Shown piece after piece: positions 5,915 through 7,173 of a stretch of 7,173 bases of DNA; positions within the stretch are counted from its first letter, which is position 1, and each line of letters opens with the position of its first letter. The position numbers were made by a program, and so were the translations under genes. The stretch is from Deltaproteobacteria bacterium (GTDB taxonomy: Bacteria; Desulfobacterota; DSM-4660; Desulfatiglandales; HGW-15). The notes beneath the pieces were generated by a model, which worked only from the letters and a program-made list of their open reading frames with translations, ran no database searches and had not been told where the DNA came from. The stretch lies in NCBI GenBank assembly GCA_019308525.1, contig JAFDIC010000203.1:1-7173 (forward strand). Direction: 5' to 3'.

Positions 5915-7173
5915 ATGAATTACGGGCAAGAAGATATCTTGGAAAACGAGTTGATCTTCACGCGGTTCGACCGCATGAGTCGACTCTACCCTGGTAACAC
6001 CGCCGTGGTGTATCTCGGCGAGCGGTTTTCTTACGCGCGCCTCAGGGACCTGAGCGAGAGGTTTGCAGGCTCCCTTCTGGACCTGGGAATCTCCAAGGGT
6101 GACCGGGTCATGATCTATATCGCCAATTGCATACAGTGGGTGATCGCATTCCTCGCTGTCCAGAAGATCGGTGCCGCCATAGTCCCTGTCTCACCCATCT
6201 ATACCTCCCACGAGATAGAGTACATGCTCAATGACTCGGGCTCAGAGACCATTATCTGCCTTGATACCAATTTCGGTTATGTGAAGGAGATAATGACCCG
6301 CACTCCTCTCAAGAGGGTCATTGTGACCAACTTGGTAGACTTGCTACCTGCCTGGAAACGGGCACTGGGAACCCTCTTTGATAAGTATCCTCACGGTAAG
6401 GTCGAGAAGGACGAGGGAGTCTGTTTTTTCAAGTCCCTTCTAAGACATGAACCTTACAGGGAAAAGGTTCACATTGATCCTTACAGGGATCTGGCCTATA
6501 TCCTCTATACCGGCGGCACCACGGGATTTCCAAAGGGAGTGCCCGGCAATCACATAGGAATGACATCCTACGTAAACGATGTAACGGAAGATGTGGCAGG
6601 GGACCATTTGAAAGAGGGAGGGGATGTTTACATAGCCGTCAATCCCCTTTTCCACATAATGGCCCTGGGATTTTTCATGGCCATCGGGCTCAACAAGGCC
6701 AACACCACCCTGCTCATGCCCCTTCCCCAGGTGGATGCCATCCTTGAGACCATACAGCGTTTCAGGGCACGCTGGCTCCTGGGCGTGCCTGCCCTTTACA
6801 GGATGATCCTTGAAAATGACCGGCTGGATCGCTATGACCTCCGTTCCCTTGCTTACTGCTACTGCGGCGGAGACGTCCTTCCGGTGGAGGTCTTCAATCG
6901 GTGGAGGGAGCGCTTCGGGATACCCATTTACCAGGTGTATGGGTCAACAGAGGCGGGGCATGTCACCTACAGTCCTATCACCGGCGAGCCGAGCCCCACG
7001 ACCATAGGAAGGCCCCTGAAAAGCAGGGAGTGCATCGTTGTGGATCCCGAGACCCTGGAACCTGTGCCCCAAGGGGAGAGCGGAGAGCTCCTCGTTACCT
7101 CGCCTTACACGTTGAAAGAGTACTGGAACAAGCCGGAAGAGACCAGGCAATCTTACGTGGAAATCAACGGCAA
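5915..7173 (+). CDS. AMP-forming acyl-CoA ligase, FadD-like (3' end beyond window)
   Basis: The frame is open from 5915 to the window edge and gives 419 residues of an ANL-superfamily adenylating enzyme (AMP-binding, PF00501). Such enzymes turn a carboxylic acid, ATP and CoA into an acyl-CoA, AMP and pyrophosphate. The phosphate-binding motif YTGGTTGFPKG is at residues 198-208, with the TGG form found in E. coli FadD and other long-chain ligases. The segment PVSPIYTSHEIEYMLNDSG near residues 90-108 also fits that branch. The adenine-site motif YGSTEAG is at 342-348, and TIGRPL and GESGELLV follow. The window stops just before the expected TGD motif, the hinge and the C-terminal catalytic-lysine domain, so roughly 100 to 140 residues are missing. 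The ATG at 5915 is the first in frame after a TAA at 5876, but only AGAAG directly abuts it, so the ribosome binding site is poor; TTG at 5939 or ATG at 5975 are alternatives. It lies 110 bases after the LivF-type gene and probably belongs to its operon. A fatty or aromatic acid substrate is possible; sequence alone does not decide. Confidence 0.9.
   Translation, partial: MNYGQEDILENELIFTRFDRMSRLYPGNTAVVYLGERFSYARLRDLSERFAGSLLDLGISKGDRVMIYIANCIQWVIAFLAVQKIGAAIVPVSPIYTSHEIEYMLNDSGSETIICLDTNFGYVKEIMTRTPLKRVIVTNLVDLLPAWKRALGTLFDKYPHGKVEKDEGVCFFKSLLRHEPYREKVHIDPYRDLAYILYTGGTTGFPKGVPGNHIGMTSYVNDVTEDVAGDHLKEGGDVYIAVNPLFHIMALGFFMAIGLNKANTTLLMPLPQVDAILETIQRFRARWLLGVPALYRMILENDRLDRYDLRSLAYCYCGGDVLPVEVFNRWRERFGIPIYQVYGSTEAGHVTYSPITGEPSPTTIGRPLKSRECIVVDPETLEPVPQGESGELLVTSPYTLKEYWNKPEETRQSYVEING

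Noticed and set aside
5776..5997. Plus-strand 73-codon frame spanning the LivF end and ligase start
   Set aside because: It overlaps both real genes out of frame, has no ribosome binding site and no recognisable sequence.
1..7173. CRISPR array, tRNA or rRNA genes, transposase or integrase genes
   Set aside because: Reading both strands I found no direct-repeat array, no tRNA-like or rRNA-like sequence and no recombinase reading frame.

Overview
The window reads as part of a bacterial chromosome, most likely from an anaerobic deltaproteobacterium or Desulfobacterota relative. This is inferred from the style of the transporter proteins, the moderately GC-rich coding sequence, and an intergenic repeat that resembles elements I recall from that group. 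The taxonomic call is tentative because no ribosomal or other marker gene is present. All credible genes lie on the + strand.

Layout: positions 1-230 hold no recognisable gene. Positions 231-812 encode a small FMN-dependent nitroreductase-family protein. Positions 813-1108 are noncoding and mostly filled by an element of about 220 bp with imperfect terminal inverted repeats (849-1068). From 1109 to the right edge runs one compact operon: a periplasmic substrate-binding protein (1109-2383), two membrane permeases of LivH type (2397-3263) and LivM type (3267-4280), two ATPases of LivG type (4283-5065) and LivF type (5058-5804), and after a 110-base gap a FadD-like acyl-CoA ligase (5915 to beyond 7173) that is cut by the window edge. 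Gaps are 13 and 3 bases, then 2 bases, then an 8-base overlap, so co-transcription and translational coupling are likely.

How the genes work together: the five liv-type genes form a complete HAAT-family (hydrophobic amino acid type) ABC importer with binding protein, two permeases and two ATPases. The adjacent AMP-forming ligase suggests that the imported compound is a carboxylic acid, such as a fatty or aromatic acid, which is trapped as its CoA thioester after uptake. A branched-chain amino acid substrate is therefore less certain than the family name implies. The nitroreductase stands before the repeat and may be a separate transcription unit.

The window contains no evident new defence, mobile or RNA system. 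The points most worth checking are the intergenic repeat, the non-canonical ABC signature of the LivG-type ATPase, the altered P-loop and extra segment of the LivF-type ATPase, and the odd junction before the ligase (a 25-codon ATGA-coupled reading frame, a 15-bp dyad and a weak ribosome binding site).
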